Assembly: GCA_021806765.1 (NCBI GenBank)
Contig: JAJZQR010000164.1
Location: 1-11,675 of the forward strand
Length of the DNA stretch: 11,675 bases
Source: Chloroflexota bacterium
GTDB lineage: Bacteria; Chloroflexota; UBA6077
Reading direction: 5' to 3'
Positions 5,818 through 11,675 of the stretch are shown here, piece by piece (position 1 is the stretch's first letter; the number at the start of each line of letters is the position of its first letter). Below the pieces are notes generated by a model. That model was not told the origin of the DNA and did not search any database. It was given only the letters and a program-made list of their open reading frames with translations. The translations under genes and the position numbers were made by a program.

Positions 5818-5909
5818 TCACGACAACCGGTATTCCAGGTTCACTGACTCCAGCCCCTCAGGCAGCAGAGCGTCCAGTGTGGCCGCATCTCGTCCAGCAG
5901 CAGTCTCAC
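5818..5909 (-). pseudogene. DUF5615 PIN-like toxin relic, middle deleted
   Basis: The start survives: GTG at 5909, reading VRLLLDEM, which matches MLLLDEM of the intact toxin at 9217-9570. The end also survives in another frame as LDALLPEGLESVNLEYRLS plus stop at 5818, matching the intact ending LAELLSMDLESANLEYWLS. Everything between, about 90 residues with most of the active-site region, is missing, and the two ends are out of frame (92 bases in total). The start overlaps the antitoxin relic stop as GTGA, preserving the operon geometry. Confidence 0.75.
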
Positions 5910-6296
5910 GGCCGTAGGAGATCCTGCTCGCGCCGCCAGGCGGCCTCCGCCCGAGCGGCCTCCTCATCCACCCGCCGGATCCAGTCGTCAATCTCATCAC
6001 GATGGTCAGTGTAGTAGCGCAAGGCGATGCGCACTTGTTCAGGAGCGAGACCGGACAGTTCAGCCGTGCGGTCGAGAGCGTCCTCGCCGTGAGCACCTAT
6101 CCCGCGGATCACCCGCACCACTTCCCAGACATCCGGCCCGCCTGGTATCCCCGGGGCGGCGGCCAGCGGGACCGGAACGGAAGAGGATCCCTGGATGAGC
6201 CTCCATGCACAAGCCCTCCTCCAGCAGGGTCTTCGTGAGCTGGGAGTGCGACGGGTCGATCCGCTGGCTCTCGATCTCCAAACGCTCGATCGTTGG
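5906..6296 (-). pseudogene. RHH-DUF433 antitoxin relic (5' truncated, frameshifted)
   Basis: Homologous to the intact antitoxin at 9570-10007. One frame reads ERLEIESQR, SQLTKTLLEEGLCMEAHPG and ILFRSGPAGRRPG. The next frame continues IPGGPDVWEVVRV, VRIALRYYTDHRDEIDDWIR and so on to the stop at 5906. Removing one base from the CCCCGGGG run at 6149-6156 restores a single frame. The first 18-19 residues of the intact protein, including the first strand of the ribbon-helix-helix, are absent. An in-frame stop lies just upstream, at the border with the restriction endonuclease region. It cannot make the full antitoxin. Confidence 0.8.
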
Positions 6297-6363
6297 TCAC
6301 CGCTGCGGCCCAGCAATCGGCTAGGACAAGGTGGCCGTCAGGACGTCAGCTTCGAGGGAGCAG

Positions 6364-7290
6364 CTATCGGGCAGCGCGCACGAAAGAGGCAAGAGGGCTG
6401 AGATCCCTCTCCCAAGAGATGGAGACCCCATGGATGTTCTGAGCTTCTTGGAGGTGCCGGAGGTTGAAGACCCCGCTTAGGACGGCGGCGGTGATGGCTC
6501 TGTCTCCGAAGCGCGATCTCCAATGGGCAGCCTTGCCGCAAGTTTCGCGGATGAGTCGCTTGATGCTGTTGAGGCCTGAGTTGCTGACCTTGCACTCGAT
6601 CAACAGCAGCCGACCATCGCGCAGCATGACTGGGACATCGCACTTGGCCCCGACCACCTTCGTTTCCCGACAGTATTGCCCTGGAGAGATGTTGCGCGCG
6701 GTGAAATCGATCTCCTCCACCTGCACTCGCTGGAAACCGGCCTCCTCGAGCACTTGCGCGACGGCGGCCTCTTGCCGAGCGGCTGACTCCCCCCGCCGTT
6801 GGGTTTGAACCAGTTGGGCTGCCCACAGACCAGCCGTCCACCTCACCGCGATTTCGAGTTCCTCCGCTGTCGGCTCGCGAACTGGATTCTCGAACAGCCA
6901 TGGGAACCTGTCCCTGTCCAGCGCCGCCTCGATAACGGAGGCCGCCACCTGGGCCAGGTGAGCATCGAGCCGCTTACGGTCCGCAACACTGCGATCGGCC
7001 AGGACGTTCAGGTCATCAGCACTAATCGGCGGACCGCCCAAGTATCGAGCGGGCGTCACAAGAGCTGGTTGGGATGCGAAGACAGTCCCAGCCGGGAGGT
7101 CTCGCAGATATGAGGTTGCGTCAAACAGCGCTCGTACTGCGTTCAGGCAACTAGCTAGAGCGGGTTGGTATCGCTCCGCTCCCTCGGAAAGCCGTTCTCT
7201 GACAAAGTCTGCTGGAGTTCTGTCGGGCTGACTCCAGTTCGGAATCCGTCCAGTGGGGCGGCGAAACGTATCTACTATCCATGTGATTGC
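6364..7290 (-). CDS. XamI-like type II restriction endonuclease (start unresolved)
   Basis: This protein of about 300 residues is probably the endonuclease partner of the overlapping adenine methylase. From the 5' end it has PTGRIPNWSQPDRTPADFV, a helical middle, DRDRFPWLFENPVREPTAEE, then VQTQRRGESAARQEAAV. A PD-(D/E)xK-like core follows: AKCDVPV (Asp codon at 6637-6639) and LLLIECKVSNSGLNS (Glu codon at 6595-6597, Lys at 6589-6591). The end, FGDRAITAAVLSGVFNLRHL and ISWERDLSPL, is family-like. I recall this pattern from proteins annotated as XamI family. No ATG, GTG or TTG is available in frame between about 7335 and the conserved start region. The next one upstream is a TTG at 7419 behind AGGAG, and the frame is open to 7578, deep inside the methylase gene. 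The listed start is nominal. Confidence 0.78.
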   Translation of the reverse strand, partial: AITWIVDTFRRPTGRIPNWSQPDRTPADFVRERLSEGAERYQPALASCLNAVRALFDATSYLRDLPAGTVFASQPALVTPARYLGGPPISADDLNVLADRSVADRKRLDAHLAQVAASVIEAALDRDRFPWLFENPVREPTAEELEIAVRWTAGLWAAQLVQTQRRGESAARQEAAVAQVLEEAGFQRVQVEEIDFTARNISPGQYCRETKVVGAKCDVPVMLRDGRLLLIECKVSNSGLNSIKRLIRETCGKAAHWRSRFGDRAITAAVLSGVFNLRHLQEAQNIHGVSISWERDLSPLASFVRAAR

Positions 7291-8903
7291 TTGACGGGCA
7301 GAGCCTCCATCTCGCGTGGCTCGAACTTCTCCAGACCACCCTGGTAGGTGCGGCCCATACCCCGGAACCCATCTCTCGCGGAGTTGAGTTGACAGACCAA
7401 GTCCTGAAGCTCCGCCCAACCCATCTCCTGCCTTGGATATATCCCATGCCCTATGTTGATCAGGGCCAGGCCATCTGGGTTTAGGGCAAAGGCAGGGGCT
7501 TGCCGAGCCATATATGATGCCACAATCGGCGGAGGAGTCTGCTTGCCCAGGTACCACCACGGCCGGCGATGTCGGCAAATGTAGCCCTGCGCCACGGCAG
7601 GTGAGTTGATGCGAAGCGCTTCCCCCTGTCTTAGGTAGGCATCAAGGGCCGGAAACAGGGAACGGTCGACGTCGGCGGGCACGTCGAGAAGCAGCTTGCG
7701 CTCGGGCGTATAAGCTACGTTTCCCCTGGCCTCCAGGATTTCCCGCGCCTCTGTTATCGCTGGCCTGCACCACTCCTCCAGCCCAAGTTCGCGGGCTCGT
7801 ACTCGAGTCATCACGAAGAAACCGTTGCTTCCGGTTACGAGACCGCGGTGCACCCGTGCAATGGAGCCGAGTCGGACAGAGCCGACCTGACGGACCACCT
7901 CCGTCGTGGCAGGCTTGAGCAATGCGGTCCATCGCTCTGCTCTCGCGAAGACCTCCTTCGGCACCGGCTCACCCACGTCCAACTCTGAGAGCTCCGCTGG
8001 CGAGTTGACCAGACGAATCCGTATTGCGTCGGGGTGGCTGCCTACCACAAAGCAAGCAACGACCGCAGTCGTTTGCGCATCATCGAAGGTGAGCGCCCGG
8101 GAGTTGACCACTTGAAGCGACTGCCCTCCGAGACCGTTGACCAACAGATCACGGATTGCCGCCCCGTAACCCACGTCCAGCCACTCCGAAGAAGTCACGA
8201 GACAGCCCACATCGTCCGGCCGGGCGTGCATCGCAGTGGCCAGGTAGAAGTGCACGTGGAGGCCCGCCAGTCCGGACACATGGCATCCAAGAGACAGCCC
8301 GGCTCTGGTTGCCCAAGCCTTCCTCCCTGGGCTCAACTGGTGGTGGCGAACGTAGGGTGGATTCCCCACAAAGGCGGTACGTTCGGCAATTGGCTCCAGC
8401 CGCAGAGTAGTATAGTCATGCTGAAGCACCAGAGCATGGCGCGAGCCGAGCGCAGCAAGGGTCGCCCTGGTGAGGATCGTCGCCACGGGGTCAAGGTCGA
8501 CCGCAACTATCTCCAGAGTGGGATCCCGGCGTGCTGCGGCCGCGGCAAAACGGCCGCTGCCACACCCTGGATCGACCAAGCGCTTCGGCCCTGACCGCAG
8601 GGCCCATTCCACCATTGGTTCTACGACCGCTGGTGGGGAGTAGAATGCCCCGACGGATCGCCGCTGGAGCGGCGACCTCAGCTGACACAGCGCCTCCCCC
8701 AGGGGATCGCCCCCGCAACGGATTGCGGCCCGCAGCATGTCCACGGTATGCGGGACGGGACGGCCAGAGCGCAGCGCGTTGCGCGCGACCTGGAGCTCGG
8801 CAGCCGTCAGGGGTCCTCCTACCTCGGTCGCACCCAACTCCAGGGCGACGCGGAGAAGCTCTTCTTCTGCTGGAACCGGTCCAACGGCAGCCTCGACCGT
8901 CAC
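7275..8903 (-). CDS. Type II N6-adenine DNA methyltransferase (Eco57I/TaqI-like domain)
   Basis: A 542-residue enzyme that transfers methyl from S-adenosylmethionine to adenine N6, protecting host DNA from the adjacent endonuclease. Motifs run in gamma-class order: motif X GAFYSPP (85-91), motif I DPGCGSGRF (111-119), motif II VDLDP (135-139), and catalytic motif IV NPPY (181-184). TSSEWLDVGYG lies near 240. The C-terminal target-recognition half starts near HRGLVTGSNGFFVM (about 355-370), a pattern typical of Eco57I/TaqI-type methylases. The start is GTG at 8903 with GGAGG four bases upstream. The 3' end overlaps the endonuclease reading frame by at least 16 bases, so they are translationally linked. 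No controller protein gene is present. Confidence 0.93.
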   Translation of the reverse strand: MTVEAAVGPVPAEEELLRVALELGATEVGGPLTAAELQVARNALRSGRPVPHTVDMLRAAIRCGGDPLGEALCQLRSPLQRRSVGAFYSPPAVVEPMVEWALRSGPKRLVDPGCGSGRFAAAAARRDPTLEIVAVDLDPVATILTRATLAALGSRHALVLQHDYTTLRLEPIAERTAFVGNPPYVRHHQLSPGRKAWATRAGLSLGCHVSGLAGLHVHFYLATAMHARPDDVGCLVTSSEWLDVGYGAAIRDLLVNGLGGQSLQVVNSRALTFDDAQTTAVVACFVVGSHPDAIRIRLVNSPAELSELDVGEPVPKEVFARAERWTALLKPATTEVVRQVGSVRLGSIARVHRGLVTGSNGFFVMTRVRARELGLEEWCRPAITEAREILEARGNVAYTPERKLLLDVPADVDRSLFPALDAYLRQGEALRINSPAVAQGYICRHRRPWWYLGKQTPPPIVASYMARQAPAFALNPDGLALINIGHGIYPRQEMGWAELQDLVCQLNSARDGFRGMGRTYQGGLEKFEPREMEALPVKQSHG

Positions 8904-9018
8904 AATGCCTCCGGCACGTCGCGCTTTTCCGCCACGACGACTGCGTCAAGTACTAAGTGTCTGGGTGCCCATTGTACCTGACCTCGGCGCAACGGTCCAC
9001 GCTTCTCGATCTAGCCCT

Positions 9019-9143
9019 TCAGACGTCTGAACGGCCTTCCTCCGCCAGGGGCGCCGCGGCATCGACCTCCGCCCCGATGCCCCCTCCGGCTCCCAGAGCA
9101 CCAGCATGTGGAGACGGCCACACACGTCGATGGTTCTCGCCAT
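9019..9143 (-). pseudogene. Phd-UPF0175 antitoxin relic, middle deleted
   Basis: The frame starts MARTI (compare MAKTV of the intact gene at 5353-5742) and passes directly to DVCGRLHMLVLWEPEG, matching DLCGRLQVPVLWEPTEG from residue 95 onward. About 90 residues are gone, in frame. A later single-base shift restores IGAEVDAAAPLAEEGRSDV and a stop at 9019, matching the intact gene's C-terminus. All of the Phd DNA-binding fold and most of the UPF0175 helices are lost. The start-site context GCCATGCGCC and the remnant operator upstream remain alignable to the intact copy. Confidence 0.8.
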
Positions 9144-9216
9144 GCGCCGCTCCCCCGAGGCAATCAGATTCGATGATGCCATTGCGGCAGACGACGGACC
9201 AGATCTCCCATCGCCA

Positions 9217-9570
9217 CTACGACAACCAGTACTCGAGGTTCGCCGATTCCAGATCCATGGATAACAGCTCGGCCAGGGCCTTGACCAGGTGCCCGACGGT
9301 GCGAGGGTCGTGGCGAGGGAAGCTGCGGTTGCTGGTGAAGATGAGCCCAGCATGCGAGCGGCCATCCTGGATCTCGTACGTCGCGAGCGAGCGGTAGTCG
9401 ATGACGTTCTCCGTCACGATGGCGCGCCCCTCCGCCTGGGCCACGGCGAAGATGACGCCATCCGGCTGGCCCCTGAGCTCGGGCCGTTCAGCAACAGCCA
9501 CCACATCGTGGCCCCGGCGGCGCAATTGGACCGCGATCTCCGGCTGCCACATCTCGTCGAGCAGCAGCAT
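9217..9570 (-). CDS. DUF5615 PIN-like toxin
   Basis: A 117-residue protein of normal family length. DUF5615 proteins are PIN-like nucleases, presumed RNases, paired with DUF433 antitoxins. Visible family features are LLLDEM at the start (D5, E6), RRRGHDVVAV (18-26), ERPELRGQPDGVIFAVAQAE (28-47, with D37) and GRAIVTENVIDY (48-59), where E54 occupies the place usually taken by Asp. The C-terminus NLEYWLS is also preserved in the relic at 5818-5909. The ATG at 9570 shares its A with the antitoxin stop (TGATG), the classic coupling in TA operons. This is the only complete toxin gene in the window. Confidence 0.85.
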   Translation of the reverse strand: MLLLDEMWQPEIAVQLRRRGHDVVAVAERPELRGQPDGVIFAVAQAEGRAIVTENVIDYRSLATYEIQDGRSHAGLIFTSNRSFPRHDPRTVGHLVKALAELLSMDLESANLEYWLS

Positions 9571-10007
9571 CACTGTCCCAGGAGGTCCCGCCCACGCCGC
9601 CAAGCCGCCTCCGACCGAGCGGACTCCTCATCTACCCGCCGGATCCAATCGTCGATCTCATCACGATAGTCGGCGTAGTAGCGCAGGGCAATCCGCACCA
9701 GCTCGGGGGTGAGACCGGTCGACTCGGCCGTGCGCCGAAGCAACTCCTCGCCCTGAGCATCGACTCCCTCGAAGACGCGCACCACTTCCCAAATGTCGGG
9801 TCCGCCCGCGATTCCCGGCCGGCGGCCGGCGGGACCGGAACGGAAGACGATCCCCGGATGGGCCTCCATGCGCAAGCCTTCCTCCAGCAGCGTCTTCGCG
9901 AGCTGGGAGCGCGACTGCCCAGTCCGTTGACTCTCGACCTCCAAGCGATCGTAAGTGCCGGACTCAAGTCTCAGAGAAAGATGACGGCTAGACACCTGCT
10001 TCTGCAC
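9570..10007 (-). CDS. RHH-DUF433 antitoxin (VapB-like)
   Basis: The protein is 145 residues from the GTG at 10007. Residues about 8-45 (HLSLRLESGTYDRLEVESQR, then GQSRSQLAKTLLEEGLRM) have the strand-helix-helix pattern of ribbon-helix-helix DNA-binding antitoxins. Residues about 48-120 (EAHPGIVFRSGPAGRRPG, GGPDIWEVVRVFEG, GLTPELVRIALRYYADYRDE) are DUF433-like, normally the toxin-contacting or HTH part. A charged helical tail follows. It should neutralise the DUF5615 toxin and repress the operon. Two GTG starts compete: 10007, which has no spacing from AGGGG, and 9995, which has a 12-base spacing. The upstream 10-bp tandem repeat is a likely binding site. Confidence 0.85.
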   Translation of the reverse strand: MQKQVSSRHLSLRLESGTYDRLEVESQRTGQSRSQLAKTLLEEGLRMEAHPGIVFRSGPAGRRPGIAGGPDIWEVVRVFEGVDAQGEELLRRTAESTGLTPELVRIALRYYADYRDEIDDWIRRVDEESARSEAAWRRGRDLLGQ

Positions 10008-10017
10008 CCCCTGTGTT

Positions 10018-10037
10018 CACTGTAGCACACTGTAACA
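10018..10037 (-). promoter_or_regulatory. Tandem 10-bp repeat, candidate RHH operator
   Basis: CACTGTAGCA (10018-10027) and CACTGTAACA (10028-10037) are adjacent direct repeats matching at 9 of 10 bases, 11 bases upstream of the antitoxin GTG at 10007. Ribbon-helix-helix repressors commonly bind short repeats spaced at about one helical turn. The equivalent position is missing from the decayed copy near 6296. Confidence 0.45.
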
Positions 10038-10165
10038 CAACAGGCACGAAAACGGAATGGGCCGATCCCACCCACGTCCGCGGCCGGTTCAGCCGCATCT
10101 TCCCGGTGGAGTCCGGCAGCCTCTGCCGTCCCCTGCCGAACGAGGGCCGACGGGACTCTCTCGGG

Positions 10166-11407
10166 CTAGCGGGCAGTGGCCATCCGCCGCCCGACCATCT
10201 GCCACCTGATGGTCAGGGCCAGGGGCACCAGCGACGCCACCACGCCGAGGGCGCCCATCAGACCGTATCCCACGGTAGCATATGCCACCCCGCTGCCGGC
10301 GCTTCCTCCCGCTCCGGCGGACCAGACCAGCAGGTCGTTGAAACCCTGGGTCCTCGCCCGCTCGGCCGGCGAAAGCTGGTCGGCCAGCAGAGAGGATCCC
10401 CCCACGTAGCAGAGGTTCCAGCCCAGACCCACCAGGAACATGGCCACCCCCATGGGTACCACTTCGGGCGACAGGGGCGCCAGCAGGGAGGACAGGACCA
10501 GCAGCACGGCCCCGACCAGGATCGTCGGCTCGCGACCCCATCGGTCGGTCATCCTACCCGAGAGTATGGAGAAGGCGTACATGCCGAGGAAGTGGGAAGA
10601 CACGACCACGGATATGCCGGTGAGGGGCTGGTGCTCGACCTTCATGTGCAAAGCCGTGATCGACATCAACATCGTCATCACCATCTGGCCGGACACCATG
10701 GCGACGATCGCCACCCGCACCGGCGGTTGGCGCAAGATCCCCGGAATGGAGCGGGCGGCCCCCGAACGGATCGTCGCCGCCGGGTGCAGAAGGGCCATCT
10801 CTCTGCCCAGGTCGCGAGGGTCGGGCCTGAGCCGGAGGAAGATCATCAACGCCGCCACGGCAAAGAGCACGAAGCCGACGGTGTAAGCACCGGCCAGCTC
10901 GTCGACCCCGACGCGTTGTGCCAGCTCGCCCATCGGCCCCACCATCAACGGCCCCAACAGCGCGCCGGCCGTCCCGCCGATGACCACCCGGGAGATGGCC
11001 CTCCCCCGTTCGGCGGGTGGGTGGATCTCCGCCGCGGCGAAGCGCCCCAGCTGTAGGGCCGCGTTGGCCACCCCCATGAGGGCTATACCCACCAGAAACA
11101 GCGGAAACGAGCGCACCACGATGGCCCCCGCCGCTACCTCGGCCCCGACGACACCCACCATCAGGCCGAGGGCCAGCCCTCCCCGTCGACCCAGCCGATC
11201 CATTGAGAGGCCCCAGACGTAGGCCCCAAGGGCCGTCCACGCCTGGTAGATGGCGCCGGGCACCCCGCCCAGGGCGATCACCCCGCTCAGCTCGGCCCCG
11301 ACGATGGAGCTAACGGTGGAGGAGGCGATGAACCCCGCCGACCCCAGGCTCTGAGCCAGGAGAAGAAGGTTAGTGAGTCTGCGCGCGGTACGGGAGTGGT
11401 CCTTCAT
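10166..11407 (-). CDS. Major facilitator superfamily transporter (12 TM)
   Basis: A 413-residue inner-membrane secondary transporter of normal MFS length with about 12 hydrophobic segments. Motif A between segments 2 and 3 is clear, GLSMDRLGRRGG (66-77). The matching loop in the second half is GRMTDRWGREPTILVG. PPAERGRAISR (130-140) and SPAERARTQGFNDL are equivalent loops of the two halves. The long central loop (about 192-230) is typical. The substrate cannot be told; drug or metabolite efflux is the usual guess. The ATG at 11407 lacks a strong ribosome site, though no better start exists downstream. It stands alone, transcribed toward the TA operon, with about 160 bp between its stop and the antitoxin gene start. 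Confidence 0.9.
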   Translation of the reverse strand: MKDHSRTARRLTNLLLLAQSLGSAGFIASSTVSSIVGAELSGVIALGGVPGAIYQAWTALGAYVWGLSMDRLGRRGGLALGLMVGVVGAEVAAGAIVVRSFPLFLVGIALMGVANAALQLGRFAAAEIHPPAERGRAISRVVIGGTAGALLGPLMVGPMGELAQRVGVDELAGAYTVGFVLFAVAALMIFLRLRPDPRDLGREMALLHPAATIRSGAARSIPGILRQPPVRVAIVAMVSGQMVMTMLMSITALHMKVEHQPLTGISVVVSSHFLGMYAFSILSGRMTDRWGREPTILVGAVLLVLSSLLAPLSPEVVPMGVAMFLVGLGWNLCYVGGSSLLADQLSPAERARTQGFNDLLVWSAGAGGSAGSGVAYATVGYGLMGALGVVASLVPLALTIRWQMVGRRMATAR

Positions 11408-11441
11408 ATTCAGTCACAACCACAGCCAAAACAAATAAGGA

Positions 11442-11484
11442 CAGCCTGCCGCGAACTGGCGATCCGCTTCGCTGCGGCAGGCTG
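11442..11484 (-). promoter_or_regulatory. Hairpin in the MFS gene leader
   Basis: CAGCCTGCCGC (11442-11452) and GCGGCAGGCTG (11474-11484) are perfect 11-bp inverted arms around a 21-base loop, ending 35 bases upstream of the MFS ATG. On the minus strand it is followed by a moderately T-rich stretch (TCCTTATTTGTTTTGG). It could be a terminator for a gene to the right, an attenuator-like leader structure, or a REP element. Confidence 0.4.
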
Positions 11485-11492
11485 GTTGGGGG

Positions 11493-11522
11493 ATTGTGCG
11501 CCGAAAGCAGCTTCCTCGTCAA
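11493..11522 (-). promoter_or_regulatory. Candidate promoter for the MFS gene
   Basis: Read on the minus strand, TTGACG (11517-11522), an 18-base spacer and CACAAT (11493-11498) resemble a sigma-70 promoter. It would place the hairpin at 11442-11484 in the untranslated leader. The -10 is weak, so this is tentative. Confidence 0.3.
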
Positions 11523-11611
11523 CTTGCCGGCGTCACGGCGTGGGGTTGATTCCGTGGGCAGTGACGGCTCGGCCGGTGCTAGTGCTTCGCCACAGGGATT
11601 TCGAGATGTAG

Positions 11612-11632
11612 GGCAGGGCGCTCTGCCCTGCC
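11612..11632. repeat. REP-like hairpin at right edge
   Basis: GGCAGGGC and GCCCTGCC form a perfect 8-bp stem around GCTCT. It lies in non-coding DNA upstream of the MFS gene. Such short GC-rich palindromes are common dispersed repeats in high-GC genomes. No second copy is in the window. Confidence 0.45.
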
Positions 11633-11675
11633 GCCGGCCTTGGCCCGCAATAGTGTAGCGTCGGGGCTCGTCCCC

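Larger units (their letters stand above)
5343..6296 (-). repeat. Tandem toxin-antitoxin module, downstream copy (homologous to 9011-9960)
   Basis: This stretch holds, in transcription order, the DUF433 antitoxin relic, the DUF5615 toxin relic, a spacer, and the Phd-UPF0175 antitoxin. The order and orientation match the copy at 9011-9960, and homology is visible by eye even in the non-coding spacer (for example ACGACAACC just outside the toxin end and GCCATGCGCC at the next gene start). The DUF433 C-terminal parts share roughly three quarters of residues, so the duplication is old or the copies arrived separately. The PIN relic (5176-5343) follows only in this copy. Confidence 0.7.
9011..9960 (-). 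repeat. Tandem toxin-antitoxin module, upstream copy (homologous to 5343-6296)
   Basis: It contains the DUF433 antitoxin (its first codons lie beyond 9960), the DUF5615 toxin, a spacer, and a collapsed Phd-UPF0175 gene, in the same order and orientation as 5343-6296. Homology to the other copy fades near 9005-9011, just after the Phd-UPF0175 stop, where a PIN gene would begin. Here the methylase upstream region starts instead. Confidence 0.7.

Noticed and set aside
7291..7578. ATG-started extension of the endonuclease frame
   Set aside because: It lies wholly within the methylase coding sequence and has shadow composition; conserved endonuclease sequence begins near 7290.
8946..9365. 139-residue minus-strand frame
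   Set aside because: Mostly a shadow of the DUF5615 toxin. Only the part from 9143 down is meaningful, as the Phd-UPF0175 relic.
10013..11056. 347-residue open frame on the plus strand
   Set aside because: Antisense to the clear 12-TM transporter. The product is a His/Gln/Arg/Gly-rich low-complexity sequence typical of a GC-rich shadow frame.

Overview
The window is high-GC bacterial chromosome with few strand switches and several short mobile or addiction modules. Nothing identifies a species. The REP-like sequences of the GTCATnCTGAGCG type, the stacked PIN-type toxin-antitoxin genes, a XamI-like restriction system and a UxaE-type tagaturonate epimerase would fit a free-living, possibly thermophilic high-GC lineage such as Chloroflexota or Limnochordia-like Bacillota. 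That assignment is inference. I see no rRNA, tRNA, CRISPR array or phage structural gene.

Layout. (1) 1-2805, metabolic and transport: the 5' part of a tagaturonate epimerase gene (minus, runs off the left edge), a small cupin (plus), a promoter-like region leading to a truncated DapA/KDG-aldolase-family relic, and an intact cation diffusion facilitator (plus). (2) 2806-3807: a compact GIY-YIG nuclease gene enclosed by a 30-bp inverted REP-like repeat (29/30 match), then about 500 bp with palindromes but no convincing gene. (3) 3808-5155: a protein with a C-terminal HEPN/abortive-infection-like domain (minus). Upstream of it lies a 140-bp MITE-like element with 12-bp terminal inverted repeats and a 14-bp flanking direct repeat; it carries the same REP family in its core.

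(4) 5176-10037 is the most interesting part. All genes are on the minus strand. Two homologous copies of a tandem toxin-antitoxin module (RHH-DUF433 antitoxin, DUF5615 PIN-like toxin, Phd-UPF0175 antitoxin, PIN toxin) lie in the same orientation on either side of a restriction-modification pair (an N6-adenine methylase overlapping a XamI-like endonuclease). Decay is complementary. The downstream copy keeps an intact Phd-UPF0175 antitoxin, but its DUF433 and DUF5615 genes and its PIN toxin are broken. The upstream copy keeps an intact DUF433/DUF5615 pair, but its Phd-UPF0175 gene has collapsed to its two ends and its PIN gene is gone. Together the copies hold one working set of parts plus an orphan antitoxin. 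Three of the broken genes keep both ends and have lost the middle.

(5) 10166-11675: a 12-TM major facilitator transporter (minus) with a leader containing a hairpin, then REP-like palindromic DNA at the right edge.

Together the TA and R-M genes look like an accessory island of stabilisation and defence genes set between ordinary metabolic and transport genes. The HEPN-like gene may belong to it.
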